Assembly: GCA_021815535.1 (NCBI GenBank)
Contig: JAKAGL010000029.1
Span: 1 to 15,679, forward strand
Reading direction: 5' to 3'
Length of the DNA: 15,679 nt
Source: a bacterium
Lineage (GTDB): Bacteria > Nitrospinota_A > UBA7883 > JACRGQ01
Shown here: positions 7,215 through 14,074 of the stretch, piece after piece
How positions within the stretch are numbered: the stretch's first letter is position 1
Layout of the letters: every line of letters starts with the position of its first letter
Notes under the pieces: model-generated
Told to the model about the DNA's origin: nothing
The model's input: the letters and a program-made list of their open reading frames with translations, nothing else
The model's database searches: none
Translations under genes and position numbers: made by a program

Positions 7215-9107
7215 CTAACGGGCCAAACGGATCCGCGCCGATGGCCCGAAGCCGTACAGCGTTACCGCGCCCGGTCCTCCGTTTACCGCCGCATCCAGTT
7301 TTTTTAACAAACCGATGTCCGAGGCAAAGACGCGTGCGCTCCCCGGATTTCTTCCTTTTACCCCGGCCAGAACCAGGTTTCTAACCGGGGTGGGAAGCCC
7401 TGCGGCATCGACCCCCACCGCTTCCAGCGTTTTCAGTGTGGTGGCATCCGGAATGAAGGGACCGCTTCCCACCCGAGCGGCGAAAACCGTGCCCCCCTTT
7501 TTTATTTTTCCCATTGCCGCCGCAAATGAGGGGTTTTGCCCCTTTGCATCATCGGGATGGAATGCCCCGTGCAATTTGCCCCCATCCATGGATGCCAATA
7601 ACCATCCCCCGCCATCAACCAACTTTTGCGAAAGAACCACATCCTTAGCACTGATATACCCTTCCGCCGGAATAACGGATGTAAACAGGCCGGCAGAAAA
7701 ATCAGTTTGCGGAAGGGGAAGCGAGGAACGGAAGCCTACCCCTCCTTGCGGCAAGGTGCCGCCCGCCGGGATGTCATCCGGATGCGTTAGGCGCAAGCCA
7801 AGCGCGTGAAGCACGCCGGTTGCATCGTGGTATGTAAGCGCCGCGGCCTCGCGAGCCAAATCATTCCCCACCAGCTGAACCAGGGTCAGACCCTCTCCCC
7901 GTTTTAGCCGCGCCAGCCCTTCGGCAAAACCGGGATACTTCTCCGCATAGAACCGGTACACCGCGGCGGCAGTAGCATAATCACCCCGGTTGCATAACCG
8001 GGCGGCTATGATAAATCCCTCCGTAGAAGGAATCTTCTCACAGAGTTTGCATTCAGGCGCGAGGAACGGCTCCAGCGATGGGGGCGGATTGGTACCTGCC
8101 GCGGCGCTGAGAAGAAGCAAGTGCCGATAATGGGCCGAGGCCTCGGTCCACCGCCCTGTCCGGGCGGCCGTCAAGGCCGCCCCGGCACGGGCCGGGCCGC
8201 TATCCATATCGATTATGGCGGCGTGCCGGTAACAATCATAGGCAGGGCCATCTTCACCGATAAGCAGATACCAGCGGGCCGCATCCATCAACACAGGAAA
8301 GAAACCGGGGCTTTTCCACATGCCGGCGTAAACGCGGTCCAGGTGGCTGCGCAACATCTCCCGATAGCCCAAATGGAGCTTTTCCGCAAGGCCAACGGTC
8401 TCGGGCACATCCAGCCACAAGGCCTGCTCCAAAAGCTCCGCCACACGGTCTTTGGCGGCGGTGCGGGCATCTTCTACCAGTGCGGCGGCAAACCGTGCAG
8501 GCTCTACCTTAACTGAAAGCCCTTCCATCGGATCGTGGCCGGTAGCTGCCCCCGAAGTATGGATCAAGGTTGTTGCGGCCAGATCAGCGTACCATTTCCC
8601 ATCTGCGCCTTTCATCCAGAACTCATACAACGGCATGATCGTGGAAGTGGGCCCCAGAAATTGCGTGGCGGCAACCGAGAGGTTGGATATCACCACGGCC
8701 CGGCTGGCATCTCGCGAGAAGCGCATCTCGATAAAACGGTAGCTGAGAATTGGCGGCTTATAGGGGGGCGGAGAACCCGAAGCGATCATTTTTCCCGCCT
8801 CGGCGTTTTCATCCCGTGCGGGGGCGGTATCAGCCCCGGATATTTTAATACCCAGCAACGGGGCGGGATAATGGGGATTTATCATGAACTGAAGCAAAGA
8901 GACCTTTTCGCGCGTTTGAGGCAAAACCTGAGCATACAGACCTTCCCAGTCGTTTTCTACCGCCGCGTCCCACATCCGCGCCTGATGCCGCGCCAAAGAA
9001 ACAGCTTCCGTCCGAAAGGCGTTTTCATTCACCTCTCCGGAAGGAGCCGCCGCACCGGAAACCGCCATTGCAAGCAACACGGCGGAAAACAGGATCAGCC
9101 GTTTCAT
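7215..9107 (-). CDS. Exported protein with TPR-like middle and C-terminal ILEI/FAM3-like domain
   Basis: 630 residues with a clear signal peptide (MKRLILFSAVLLAMAVSGAAA), so probably periplasmic or surface-exposed. The N-terminal third (about 25-200) looks like a mixed alpha/beta domain with no motif I know. The middle (about 210-430) is helical with Ala-rich pairs resembling degenerate TPR repeats. The C-terminal part (about 485-600) resembles the ILEI/FAM3 fold: DVVLSQKLVDGGGWLLASMDGG, a segment ending in GGTVFAARVGSG, then TTLKTLEAVGVDA and NLVLAGVKGRNPGSA. In eukaryotes that fold occurs in FAM3 proteins and in the sugar-binding stem of POMGNT1. I chose the ATG at 9107 because it overlaps the upstream stop in ATGA with GGAG 6 nt away; an ATG at 9119 sits on that ribosome site. 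The domain call rests on motif memory, not a search. Confidence 0.6.
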   Translation of the reverse strand: MKRLILFSAVLLAMAVSGAAAPSGEVNENAFRTEAVSLARHQARMWDAAVENDWEGLYAQVLPQTREKVSLLQFMINPHYPAPLLGIKISGADTAPARDENAEAGKMIASGSPPPYKPPILSYRFIEMRFSRDASRAVVISNLSVAATQFLGPTSTIMPLYEFWMKGADGKWYADLAATTLIHTSGAATGHDPMEGLSVKVEPARFAAALVEDARTAAKDRVAELLEQALWLDVPETVGLAEKLHLGYREMLRSHLDRVYAGMWKSPGFFPVLMDAARWYLLIGEDGPAYDCYRHAAIIDMDSGPARAGAALTAARTGRWTEASAHYRHLLLLSAAAGTNPPPSLEPFLAPECKLCEKIPSTEGFIIAARLCNRGDYATAAAVYRFYAEKYPGFAEGLARLKRGEGLTLVQLVGNDLAREAAALTYHDATGVLHALGLRLTHPDDIPAGGTLPQGGVGFRSSLPLPQTDFSAGLFTSVIPAEGYISAKDVVLSQKLVDGGGWLLASMDGGKLHGAFHPDDAKGQNPSFAAAMGKIKKGGTVFAARVGSGPFIPDATTLKTLEAVGVDAAGLPTPVRNLVLAGVKGRNPGSARVFASDIGLLKKLDAAVNGGPGAVTLYGFGPSARIRLAR

Positions 9108-10624
9108 TTCCTTCTCCATATCTGAAAATAACCGACCGCGCCGCTGTAGACATACTCATCCGCAACCCAGTTGGTGAAGCGGGGAGCATAGGCGGAGAGA
9201 CGCCGTTCGGGCTTATTGTCAATGGCAATATCGACAATAATCACCAGCGCGGGACGGGCCGCCCGCAGCTGTGCCACCAAGCGTTCTTCATCTGTACGCC
9301 CGCGCAGCGTGCCGGGAAGCACCCAATCATAAAATGTGGGATTTTCCCTGCTAGATAAGTAATACCATATCGGATTCAAGGGCGCGGCGAAAATGGCCGA
9401 TCCCGGCGGCGACGCCATTTTTATCCACTCGGTCATCCGTCCGATGGCCGCGGCATCGGCTTCGGCGGTGACAATGCCACGCGCTTTCCCGGCGGAAATC
9501 GCCGTTGTCACTTCACGTACTACACCCACCGAGCCGGTGTAATAACCTTTAAGAATGTTGAAATCGGCAAAGTACAGCCCCCACAGAACAATCATCACAG
9601 CTAACGCCAGCCGCCTCCACCCGGGATCACGCAACTGGAAAACGGCAAGCCGCGCCAACACCACCGCTGAAATGAAGAAAAGAGGCAGGCAGCGGGTCAG
9701 ATTGTCGAATCCGGCCCGCATCACCACCAACGCCATCGCCCCGGTCTGAAGAAAGGCCAACACCAAAAATCGTTTCCGTTCAGCGTTCGTAAGCCCCCTG
9801 GCTCGAAAGCCGTGCGCCGCCAGAAGTGCACCTGCGGCGAACGGCAGGTAGAAAAGCATATTTTCCAAAAATGTGAAAAGGCTAAATGGCGTCCCCTGAT
9901 AGGAACGCCAGGGAACCGGAAAACTATTCCCCCATTGACTTAATTCCGTACGGACCTTGAACATCAAAAAATCGACCCAATCATTCCAGAAAAACAACAT
10001 GAAAAAACCGGCGGCGGCGGCCAACAATGCCCAGCCGCGCCGGCGGAATCCGTGGGCATCGAGAACAAGCCACGCATAAAGCGGTGCGGTGATAAGCAAT
10101 ACTTCCACCTTAAAAAAATAGGCGGCAGCCGCGGCCACCATAATCCAGGGCCATTGCCTCCGGTCGTCCAGATAGGCAAGAACGGCCCACGCGGCCAACA
10201 ACAGCATCAACGCATAAGTGCGTTGGTAAAAAACAGCCGGAGCGGAAGCAACCAGAAGCACCGCCGCCGCCAACCACGCTCCTGAAAGGAAACGGCGGCC
10301 TATCAACCAACCGAAGAGAGGAAAAAATGCGGTTAATACGGCTATCACGCGACGAAGAGGCAACATGTCGTCGCCGAAAAGCCGAAACGACGCCTCGGTT
10401 ATCCAATAGATGCCGGGAGGATAGCCGAGGAAATCCTTAAAAACGTGTTGGCCCTGCAGATAGCGCTCGCCGCCGTAATAAAGCCCCCCCTCATCCCAGA
10501 GATTAATGCCGTATTGGCAGAAGGAGAGATAGTAAATGGCGAATGCCGCGAAAATGAGAATACCCTGCACGGCGGTGCGGGAAAAAAAACCGCCCCTGTC
10601 AGCGGGCAAGCTGTTTTTTTGCAT
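9104..10624 (-). CDS. GT39/ArnT-like multispanning glycosyltransferase
   Basis: 506 residues with about ten or more hydrophobic segments and a hydrophilic tail of about 120 residues. The first periplasmic loop carries the acidic pair D44-E45 (INLWDEGGLYYGGERYLQG), followed by VFKDFLGYPPGIYW (61-74), the pattern of GT39-type enzymes (PMT, ArnT and relatives). These use polyprenyl-phosphate-linked sugars on the outer face of the inner membrane and transfer them to proteins or lipids. The C-terminal soluble part (ASPPGSAIF..., LVAQLRAARPALVIIVD) is usual for the bacterial members. The ATG at 10624 lies 26 nt inside the end of the TPR lipoprotein gene, and the stop overlaps the next gene by 4 nt. 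Sugar and acceptor cannot be predicted. Confidence 0.82.
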   Translation of the reverse strand: MQKNSLPADRGGFFSRTAVQGILIFAAFAIYYLSFCQYGINLWDEGGLYYGGERYLQGQHVFKDFLGYPPGIYWITEASFRLFGDDMLPLRRVIAVLTAFFPLFGWLIGRRFLSGAWLAAAVLLVASAPAVFYQRTYALMLLLAAWAVLAYLDDRRQWPWIMVAAAAAYFFKVEVLLITAPLYAWLVLDAHGFRRRGWALLAAAAGFFMLFFWNDWVDFLMFKVRTELSQWGNSFPVPWRSYQGTPFSLFTFLENMLFYLPFAAGALLAAHGFRARGLTNAERKRFLVLAFLQTGAMALVVMRAGFDNLTRCLPLFFISAVVLARLAVFQLRDPGWRRLALAVMIVLWGLYFADFNILKGYYTGSVGVVREVTTAISAGKARGIVTAEADAAAIGRMTEWIKMASPPGSAIFAAPLNPIWYYLSSRENPTFYDWVLPGTLRGRTDEERLVAQLRAARPALVIIVDIAIDNKPERRLSAYAPRFTNWVADEYVYSGAVGYFQIWRRK

Positions 10625-11864
10625 CCTTTTCTATCGCGGTGCCCGGCGCAAGTTGCGCGGCTGTCTGAAATTCCTTTTTCGCCTCGGCTGATTTGTTCAT
10701 TGCGCTCAATATCCGGCCGCGCAACAAATGGCTGTCAGCTTCGGCAAGGACTTCGTCTTTTCCCAGTGACGCGGCCGCCTTGTCAGCCTGCTGTAACGCC
10801 GCGGCGTTATCCCCCTTTGCCAGGCTGATGCGGGCGGAATAATAGTAGTAACCCTGCTGGTTGGCCGGATCTTTTTCGATCCCCTCGGTTAATACTTTCT
10901 CGGCGCGATCGTACATGCCAGCTGAGGCCAATGCCGCTTCGGCCACACTGGTTCGTGCCACCCACAGCTTCGGATCTTTCGTCAAAGCTTTCTCATAATA
11001 ATCCGCCGCTTTGCCGAAATCCTTCTCCATCTGGAAATACCGCCCCATGTAGAAAAGCGCGAACTGGTTGTCCCGCTGTATCTCCAACGCCTTTGTCAAA
11101 GGCGCAAGCGCTTCCTTGTGCCTCCCGCCTAATATAAGGAGTTGGGCTAGATTCAGGTGTGCGAATTGGTTTTGGGGGTCGAGAGCGACCGATTTGCGGA
11201 AGAACTCTTCGGCTTCCTTTGGTTGATGCCTTTCCACGGCAAGCGCGCCGAGGTAATTGTAAACCAGGCCGCTTTTGGGATTGAGGGCAAGCGCCTTGTT
11301 CAACGCTTCCTGCGCCCTGTCCAATTCATGCGCCCCCAACAACGCCATGCCGTACTGGCTCCATGCGCGCTCGCTGGCCGGCTCGACAGAAGTCCATTTT
11401 TCATACGCCTCCACCGCCTGACGCGCCTTACCCATTTTGGCGCACGTCTGGCCAATCATTGAATAGTTATCGGCAAATGCGGCGTTCGCGGCCACAGAGC
11501 GGTTGAAATGATCAAGGGCCTTTTCCATATCTCCCTTGTGGAAGGAGAGCATGCCAAGCCAGTGTTCCTTCAGATACGCGTCCGGCGGGGCCAGTTTTTC
11601 GCCCGCTTTTTCCACAACCTGCAGCGCCTCATCATGGTGGCCTCCTTTGGCCAAAACGTCCGCCTTCAGAAAAGCGGCGTCGGTGTTCCCGTCGTCGGCT
11701 TTCAAGGCGGCGTCGGCTTCCGCCACCGCTTTTTCGGGATTGCCCGCCATCAGATATTCACGGGCAAGCTCAAAATGGATTTTTGAATCGGCCTTGGCCT
11801 TTTCGGCGGGTTGGCAGGCGGCAAGGGGGAAAAGCACGAGAAGAAGCAAAATGGTTCTTTTCAT
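10599..11864 (-). CDS. TPR-repeat lipoprotein
   Basis: 421 residues. The N terminus MKRTILLLLVLFPLAAC is a lipoprotein signal with lipobox LAAC and lipidated Cys17. Residue 18 is Gln, not Asp, so by the usual +2 rule it would go to the outer membrane. The rest is roughly ten tandem tetratricopeptide repeats (for example residues around NPEKAVAEADAALKADDGN and DFGKAADYYEKALTKDPKL), with no enzymatic domain, so it probably acts as a protein-docking scaffold. It is the first gene of the operon with the GT39-like and ILEI-like genes. No Shine-Dalgarno sequence is visible before the ATG, and a TATAAT ends 8 nt upstream, suggesting a leaderless message. TPR lipoproteins of type IV pilus assembly are an alternative parallel, but no pilus gene is near. 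Confidence 0.88.
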   Translation of the reverse strand: MKRTILLLLVLFPLAACQPAEKAKADSKIHFELAREYLMAGNPEKAVAEADAALKADDGNTDAAFLKADVLAKGGHHDEALQVVEKAGEKLAPPDAYLKEHWLGMLSFHKGDMEKALDHFNRSVAANAAFADNYSMIGQTCAKMGKARQAVEAYEKWTSVEPASERAWSQYGMALLGAHELDRAQEALNKALALNPKSGLVYNYLGALAVERHQPKEAEEFFRKSVALDPQNQFAHLNLAQLLILGGRHKEALAPLTKALEIQRDNQFALFYMGRYFQMEKDFGKAADYYEKALTKDPKLWVARTSVAEAALASAGMYDRAEKVLTEGIEKDPANQQGYYYYSARISLAKGDNAAALQQADKAAASLGKDEVLAEADSHLLRGRILSAMNKSAEAKKEFQTAAQLAPGTAIEKDAKKQLAR

Positions 11865-11872
11865 AGTATGTG

Positions 11873-11878
11873 ATTATA
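11873..11878 (-). promoter_or_regulatory. Candidate -10 box (TATAAT) of the TPR-lipoprotein operon
   Basis: A perfect TATAAT on the minus strand lies between the terminator of the preceding gene and the ATG at 11864. The best -35 at 17 nt spacing is only TTATAT (2/6), in an AT-rich tract. The expected start site is 1-3 nt before the ATG. Its place just after a strong terminator supports it as the operon's own promoter. Confidence 0.45.
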
Positions 11879-11899
11879 GATGAACGGGACGCTAAATAT

Positions 11900-11932
11900 A
11901 AAAAAAACCCCGGCCATGATGCATGGCCGGGG
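11900..11932 (-). terminator. Strong Rho-independent terminator of the small secreted protein gene
   Basis: On the minus strand, CCCCGGCCATG and CATGGCCGGGG form a perfect 11-bp stem around a 3-nt loop, followed at once by eight T residues. It sits 24 nt after the stop of the Ser/Thr-rich protein gene and separates it from the TPR operon. It is the only textbook intrinsic terminator in the window. Confidence 0.93.
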
Positions 11933-11956
11933 GATTGAAACCTTCAGAAGCTGATA

Positions 11957-12397
11957 TTACTCAGCAGTGTGGCCGCCGGTGTCGATGGTCAGGTCAAACC
12001 CGGAGAACGTTGCATTGGCCTGGGTGGAGTGCCCGTGAACTTTACCGGCTGATGCGCTGGTGATTTTCACAGTGCCGCGGATGGCCGTTTCCAACGCGGT
12101 TGTGCTAAGAGCCGTGACGCCGATGTTGGAGGTGTCGAAGTTCCACTGGCCGTTCGGCTGAACAGTCATCGTGGTGCTGCCAAGCGCCGTCGGAGCGGTG
12201 CCCGTGGTGCTGGTGGAAATCGGGTAGAACGTAACGGTCACGGCGTGCGCGGAAGTATCTTCATTGGTGATGTTAAAGTAGGTGGTCCAACCCGCCGCGG
12301 TGCTGTGGAACCAGAAGCCGCGATCGGCGTGAGCTTTGCCCGAGCCAAAGGCTATCATGGCCAAAGCCATCACAAGGAACAATGCTGTCTTCTTCAT
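11957..12397 (-). CDS. Small exported Ser/Thr-rich protein of unknown function
   Basis: 146 residues with a clear Sec signal peptide (MKKTALFLVMALAMIAFGSGKAHA) and likely cleavage after Ala24. By hand count the mature 122 residues hold about 38 Ser or Thr (31%) and no Cys, with alternating strands (TTYFNITN, AVTVTFYPI, GTVKITS) suggesting a beta-sandwich. The densest Thr/Ser patch is 61-79 (STSTTGTAPTALGSTTMTV). I recognise no family. The ATG has a strong GGAGG 7 nt upstream inside an AT-rich tract, and the gene has its own promoter and terminator, so it is probably abundant and monocistronic. The composition fits a surface or structural protein and a possible O-glycosylation target, which is inference only. 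Confidence 0.85.
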   Translation of the reverse strand: MKKTALFLVMALAMIAFGSGKAHADRGFWFHSTAAGWTTYFNITNEDTSAHAVTVTFYPISTSTTGTAPTALGSTTMTVQPNGQWNFDTSNIGVTALSTTALETAIRGTVKITSASAGKVHGHSTQANATFSGFDLTIDTGGHTAE

Positions 12398-12601
12398 ACA
12401 AATCCTCCAAAAAAATTAAAAAAATAAATTTAATAAGCCAAAAAATAGGAGCATAAGGATTCAACATCCCGAACTAACCGGAAAAAGAACCTCCTTCTTC
12501 TCCCCACTCAACATAATCTTCTGCACGGCCCCGTATCCCTTTTCTTCCTGCAGGAGAGAACCGCTATATTCCGCGGGACTCCCCAAAAAAAATACGGTGC
12601 A
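12398..12601 (-). other. Predicted 5' leader (about 200 nt) of the small secreted protein gene
   Basis: This gene-free stretch would be the untranslated leader if transcription starts near 12601. It holds an imperfect hairpin near the 5' end (12553-12582: outer GGAG/CTCC, inner CCGC/GCGG, 8-nt loop). A second hairpin at 12480-12504 presents GGAGG in the loop between AAGAA and TTCTT. After these come an unstructured AT-rich tract and the real ribosome binding site. I cannot match it to a known riboswitch. It could stabilise the mRNA or regulate translation. Confidence 0.4.
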
Positions 12602-12607
12602 TACGTT

Positions 12608-12636
12608 ATTTTACAAACTGTTATGCAGGTAGTCAA
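12608..12636 (-). promoter_or_regulatory. Sigma70-type promoter of the small secreted protein gene
   Basis: On the minus strand, TTGACT (12636-12631) and TAAAAT (12613-12608) are separated by exactly 17 nt, and each matches the consensus at 5 of 6 positions. This is the best promoter in the window. It lies just past the pgsA stop and points at the small exported protein, predicting a start near 12601. Confidence 0.65.
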
Positions 12637-12649
12637 CAACCCCCCGAAA

Positions 12650-12673
12650 CCGGCCTTTAAACCCATAAGCCGG
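12650..12673 (-). terminator. Possible weak terminator after pgsA
   Basis: On the minus strand, CCGGCTT pairs with AAGGCCGG (one bulged G) around a 9-nt loop, followed by only three T residues after the stem. It lies 30 nt after the pgsA stop, the right place, but the short T-run makes it weak. An alternative pairing (GGCCT with AGGCC) competes with it. Confidence 0.35.
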
Positions 12674-12703
12674 AGGCCCGTTACTCCTGTATGCAATTTA
12701 TCG

Positions 12704-13267
12704 TCAAATGGGGACTGATTCTTTAGCCCGCCAATATAAAAGAAAATAGGTGACTGCGGCAAAAAGGCTGAAAACCATAGCAACCAAAAGGCAAACGAAC
12801 CCTAACGTCTGAAAATGCACATACTTATAGTCCCAGTTGAGCAATAAAAACTCCATTGCCGCAATTTCAAACCCCGTCTTATATTTTCCGGCAGTACCCG
12901 CCGGAATAACAAGTTTCTCGGTTGCGGCCAATGCCCGCAACCCGCTGATCGCCAGTTCACGACCTATCATGATGGTGGCCAGCCAAGCCGGTATCCGCCC
13001 CACCCCTACCAGCGGGATATAAACGGATACCATCAGTATTTTGTCGGCAATCGGGTCGAGAAGTTTTCCGAGAGTCGTTACCTGCCCGGTGGAGCGGGCA
13101 AGATGCCCGTCAAGCCAGTCGGTGATGGCGGCTACCGTAAAGACCACTGCCGCCAGAAAAGAAAATAGAGGGGACGGTTTCACAAGAAACACAATAATGA
13201 GTGGAACGACAAAAATCCGCAACAGTGTCAGCCTGTTTGGCAGGTTGATGCGGTTGAGGCGGTTCAT
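12704..13267 (-). CDS. pgsA: CDP-diacylglycerol--glycerol-3-phosphate 3-phosphatidyltransferase
   Basis: Inner-membrane enzyme that makes phosphatidylglycerol phosphate, the precursor of phosphatidylglycerol and cardiolipin. The 187 residues match the family length. They contain NLPNRLTLLR near the N terminus (8-17) and the complete CDP-alcohol phosphotransferase motif DX2DGX2ARX8GX3DX3D with D50, D53, D71 and D75, followed by several hydrophobic segments. The family includes other CDP-alcohol transferases, but the N-terminal NLPNxLT segment is typical of PgsA. The ATG at 13267 has GGAAGGGG upstream. It follows the transglycosylase gene by 28 nt and is probably cotranscribed with it. Confidence 0.93.
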   Translation of the reverse strand: MNRLNRINLPNRLTLLRIFVVPLIIVFLVKPSPLFSFLAAVVFTVAAITDWLDGHLARSTGQVTTLGKLLDPIADKILMVSVYIPLVGVGRIPAWLATIMIGRELAISGLRALAATEKLVIPAGTAGKYKTGFEIAAMEFLLLNWDYKYVHFQTLGFVCLLVAMVFSLFAAVTYFLLYWRAKESVPI

Positions 13268-13295
13268 GCCCCCGCCCCTTCCATCTTAGGAACTA

Positions 13296-13991
13296 TCAAT
13301 TGTGTTCTCTCCCCAGACGCGGCGTATCGGTGAGCAGGATGGAACCGTCGCTGGCGGTATACCGGTAAATCTTGATTTTTACCATCGCATCGTCGGAAAG
13401 CGCCGTGGACTTGTTGTAGTTGCGGAGAATTTTGGAAACGTATTCCCGGGTTTCGGGGAACGGTGGAACGCCGCTGTATTTTGAGACCGCATCCTCCCCT
13501 GCGTTATAAGCGGCCAGAGTGAGCTTCATGTTCCCGCGGTATTTTTTCAAAAGCGATTTGAGATGACGGGTTCCGCCATAAATGTTCGCTTCCGGATCGA
13601 ACGGATTATCCACCCGGTACCGCATCGCGGTGGAAGGCATCAACTGCATCAGCCCCCGCGCCCCCGCGCGCGATACCGCGCCCGGATTAAATCCGCTTTC
13701 CGCTTCGATAACGCATGAGATGAACTTGGGATCAATGCCGTGCTCCGCCGCCGCGGCATGTATCAGCGGCAAATAACGGTGACGGTTTGCTTCATGCAGC
13801 ATGATAGGAGGAAGCGGCGCGTGCGCCCGTACACGCATGAATACTTCGGATTTTCCGGCCACGAAATGATCGGTAAAATTGAGAACCCCGTCCTTATCGA
13901 CGAATTTTACGATATCGGCTCGGGTGTCCGAGGCGGCAAAACCGAAAAAACATGCCATCATCACGGCGCAGAATATATTTTGATCATTCAT
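13296..13991 (-). CDS. Lytic transglycosylase (SLT domain) flanked by DUF4124-like motifs
   Basis: Exported enzyme that cleaves peptidoglycan between MurNAc and GlcNAc with 1,6-anhydro product formation. Of its 231 residues, the first 25 form a signal peptide ending near TRA. The SLT core (about 75-195) has the catalytic Glu98 in EAESGF, GARGLMQLMP (110-119) and AYNAGE (161-166). A DUF4124-like strand pair lies on each side: IVKFVDKDGVLNFTDH (27-42) and IYRYTASDGSILLTDTP (208-224). No ribosome site better than GGGA is seen before the ATG at 13991. A promoter-like pair lies close upstream, so the leader would be only a few nucleotides. Confidence 0.92.
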   Translation of the reverse strand: MNDQNIFCAVMMACFFGFAASDTRADIVKFVDKDGVLNFTDHFVAGKSEVFMRVRAHAPLPPIMLHEANRHRYLPLIHAAAAEHGIDPKFISCVIEAESGFNPGAVSRAGARGLMQLMPSTAMRYRVDNPFDPEANIYGGTRHLKSLLKKYRGNMKLTLAAYNAGEDAVSKYSGVPPFPETREYVSKILRNYNKSTALSDDAMVKIKIYRYTASDGSILLTDTPRLGREHN

Positions 13992-14000
13992 CTTCCCATC

Positions 14001-14029
14001 AGTCTAGTGATAAAAAAGTGTCCAGTCAA
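14001..14029 (-). promoter_or_regulatory. Candidate sigma70-type promoter of the transglycosylase-pgsA operon
   Basis: On the minus strand, TTGACT (14029-14024) and TAGACT (14006-14001) are separated by 17 nt. The -35 matches 5/6 and the -10 matches 4/6. The start site would fall about 3 nt before the ATG at 13991. It lies back to back with the promoter of the exbB-like gene. Confidence 0.5.
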
Positions 14030-14042
14030 ACCTCAACTGTGC

Positions 14043-14048
14043 TATAAA
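14043..14048 (+). promoter_or_regulatory. Candidate -10 box of the exbB-exbD-GAF operon
   Basis: TATAAA lies 26 nt before the exbB-like ATG chosen here and predicts a leader of about 20 nt containing the GGGGG ribosome site. No -35 better than 3/6 was found. The gap between the divergent genes is only 83 bp, so this is the likely place for the promoter. Confidence 0.35.
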
Positions 14049-14074
14049 AATCTGTAATTATGGGGGTAAACGTA

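Noticed and set aside
12273..12467. 64-codon minus-strand frame with a hydrophobic start, overlapping the small secreted protein gene
   Set aside because: The hydrophobic residues come from the AT-rich leader, no ribosome site lies at a usable distance, and the frame runs out of phase into the real gene.
12508..12783. 91-codon minus-strand frame covering the pgsA end and the intergenic gap
   Set aside because: It overlaps pgsA out of frame, crosses a good promoter and hairpins, and has no recognisable protein features.
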